Below, one piece after another: positions 62,882 through 64,000 of a stretch of 64,000 nucleotides of DNA. Within the stretch, counting starts at the first letter, position 1. Each line of letters starts with the position of its first letter. The stretch comes from Priestia endophytica DSM 13796. GTDB taxonomy: Bacteria; Bacillota; Bacilli; Bacillales; Bacillaceae_H. The translations under genes and the position numbers were made by a program. Below the pieces are notes generated by a model. It did no database searches. It was not told where the DNA came from and saw nothing but the letters and a program-made list of their open reading frames with translations. The DNA lies in assembly GCF_900115845.1 (NCBI RefSeq), contig NZ_FOXX01000007.1, positions 1 to 64,000 on the forward strand. Direction: 5' to 3'.

Positions 62882-63240
62882 GTGCACTTTTTGTGATAGT
62901 TGGAGGAAGCATTGGTGCACTTTGTCGCTACTGGCTTGGCCTTATTTTTCTAGCCTGGACTAAAAAATCAAAGATGCCATTATCAATGCTTATTGTGAAT
63001 GCGCTTGGAGGACTAGGACTTGGCGTATTTTATCATTTTGCTTTTCCTTTATCTTCAACAAGCTCTCTCTATCTTTTTGTAGCCGTAGGGTTTTTTGGAG
63101 CATTTACGACCTTTTCAACATTTAGTGTTGAGGCAATGGGTCTTCTTCAAAAGAAAGCATACTCTTTGTTTTTTGTTTATATTTTGCTTTCTTTTGCAGG
63201 AACAATTGGGCTTTTTTATTTAGGATTTTACGGCATGTAA
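62878..63240 (+). CDS. crcB: Fluoride exporter CrcB/FluC, subunit 2
   Basis: 120 residues, four membrane helices, with GGSIGALCRYWLG, NALGGLGLGVFYHF and GFFGAFTTFSTFSVEAM. Starts at GTG 62878 inside the first crcB stop, so the two are translated together and probably form one channel. The pair gives fluoride resistance. Confidence 0.9.
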   Translation: MSALFVIVGGSIGALCRYWLGLIFLAWTKKSKMPLSMLIVNALGGLGLGVFYHFAFPLSSTSSLYLFVAVGFFGAFTTFSTFSVEAMGLLQKKAYSLFFVYILLSFAGTIGLFYLGFYGM

Positions 63241-63268
63241 AAAGAGCGGGGGAATTCCGCTCTTTTTT
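63239..63268. terminator. Bidirectional terminator after crcB
   Basis: Stem AAAAAGAGCGG/CCGCTCTTTTT with an 8-base interior, ending two convergent genes. Confidence 0.9.
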
Positions 63269-63764
63269 AGTGTGAAAGAAATTTATCATATCCATAAAAT
63301 TCATCTTCTTTTCCTTCAAAATACATTTCTCCAACCTTTTGAAAGCCTTTGCGCTCAAAGAGTTTTTGCGCGGGCTTATTTAAAGAAGATGTATCTGTTT
63401 TTAAATAGGAAATGCCTTGTTCTCCTGCAAGATGTTCTAAGAAGTCCATAAAAGCAGAAGCAACGCCTTTTCCTCTTACTTCTGGATTTACAAGAAGACG
63501 GTGCAAGACAAGTGCCTTTTCATCTGAGCGCCACTTTATTTGTTTGTACGGTTTTCCCTCAACCATATCAATAGTCGCTGAACCAGCAATTTTTCCTTCT
63601 TCTTCTTGAACATATAGAGTGCCGCTACGAATATCTTCTTTAAAAGATTCTTCCGTTGGGTATGTTTCATCCCACTGGTTGTTTCCTTCGGCATGCATCA
63701 TTTTAATGGATTGCTTTGCTAATGCTGCGATCTCAGGGATATCTGTTAGCTGTCCTTTCCGCAC
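63267..63764 (-). CDS. GNAT-family acetyltransferase
   Basis: 165 residues, one GNAT domain: LVLHRLLVNPEVRGKGVASA with the acetyl-CoA loop near residue 95, and TSSLNKPAQKLFERKGFQKV near 126. GTG start 6 bases after GGAGGTGAT. Acceptor unknown. Confidence 0.85.
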   Translation of the reverse strand: MRKGQLTDIPEIAALAKQSIKMMHAEGNNQWDETYPTEESFKEDIRSGTLYVQEEEGKIAGSATIDMVEGKPYKQIKWRSDEKALVLHRLLVNPEVRGKGVASAFMDFLEHLAGEQGISYLKTDTSSLNKPAQKLFERKGFQKVGEMYFEGKEDEFYGYDKFLSH

Positions 63765-63902
63765 TTATCATCACCTCCGATATTAGGATAACCAAATAAG
63801 AGAAGAAACAAAAAAGATTTGCTTAATGATTTCATTTACAATTATATACAAAAGTGATATCATAATGATATAAATTGAATATTAACAAAAAGGAGTGGTG
63901 AA

Positions 63903-64000
63903 ATGAAGGAAAAGAAAGCATTGTATATGAATGGATATCTAGGGGTAGTCGTCCTTCTTCTTCTTTTAGCTTTTGCTGTTGTTTCATTTGCTGAAGAAAA
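63903..64000 (+). CDS. Partial membrane protein cut by the window end (SPFH-like?)
   Basis: Only 32 codons are visible: a charged start (KEKKALYMNGYLG) then a hydrophobic helix (VVVLLLLLAFAVVSF). AAAGGAG lies before the ATG. The pattern of a short charged start and single helix recalls SPFH/slipin proteins, but that is a weak guess. A palindrome ATATCAT-A-ATGATAT (about 63859-63873) lies in its promoter region. Confidence 0.55.
   Translation, partial: MKEKKALYMNGYLGVVVLLLLLAFAVVSFAEE

Overview
The window reads as a chromosomal segment of an endospore-forming Bacillaceae (AT-rich, Gram-positive Shine-Dalgarno sites of the AAGGAGG type, many TTG and GTG starts, sporulation genes prkA, yhbH, spoVR and an SASP-like gene). 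Gene order over long stretches follows Bacillus subtilis (yhbA-yhbB-cspR ... prkA-yhbH; yhcU-yhcX-glpPFKD-yhxB-yhdA-yhdB-spoVR-alkaline phosphatase). A gas-vesicle cluster of the Bacillus/Priestia megaterium type inserted after yhbH points to a Priestia-like relative. The species call is inference; no search was run.

Layout. 1-1500: the 5S end of an rRNA operon followed by 14 tRNA genes in the order of the B. subtilis trnD array, lacking the tRNA-Thr expected between Phe and Tyr. 1.8-9.7 kb: metabolic genes (SDR, fused DhaK-DhaL, aldose epimerase, NarK-type transporter, amidase) with a decayed TetR remnant and two unknown small genes. 9.9-20 kb: a lone tRNA-Gly, queG-yhbB-trmL, a hydrolase/HTH pair, a lipoprotein asparaginase, prkA and yhbH. 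20-25.7 kb: a compact one-direction gas-vesicle operon (a small membrane protein, a 362-residue acidic repeat protein, gvpA, gvpO/R, gvpN, F, G, L, S, K, J), facing a convergent FHA-winged-helix regulator. 26-32 kb: a class D beta-lactamase-like protein without its catalytic Ser and Lys, an esterase, a PBP3-type transpeptidase, an SASP-like gene and an NprR-like HTH-TPR receptor. 33-45 kb: cation exporter, reductase, and the glycerol regulon (GlpP, leader terminators, cre site) in which glpK is broken by an 11-bp tandem duplication. 45-56 kb: bioY, aldehyde dehydrogenase, spoVR, an SLH-anchored alkaline phosphatase behind a four-repeat Pho box, an M-box riboswitch with mgtE, and mntH. 56-64 kb: acetyltransferases, an LCP protein, a PlcR-like receptor followed by a 45-codon secreted-peptide gene (a probable quorum-sensing pair), czcD/czrA, and paired fluoride channels.

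How parts fit. PrkA, YhbH and SpoVR form a conserved functional set and each has a candidate sigma-E promoter here. GlpP would read through the terminators ahead of glpF and glpD, but glycerol kinase is frameshifted. Mg, Mn and Zn/Co homeostasis is represented by mgtE (riboswitch), mntH, two CDF exporters and CzrA. The least familiar elements are the PlcR/PapR-like cassette, the gas-vesicle-linked acidic protein and FHA regulator, and the beta-lactamase pseudoenzyme. No CRISPR array, prophage or insertion sequence was seen.
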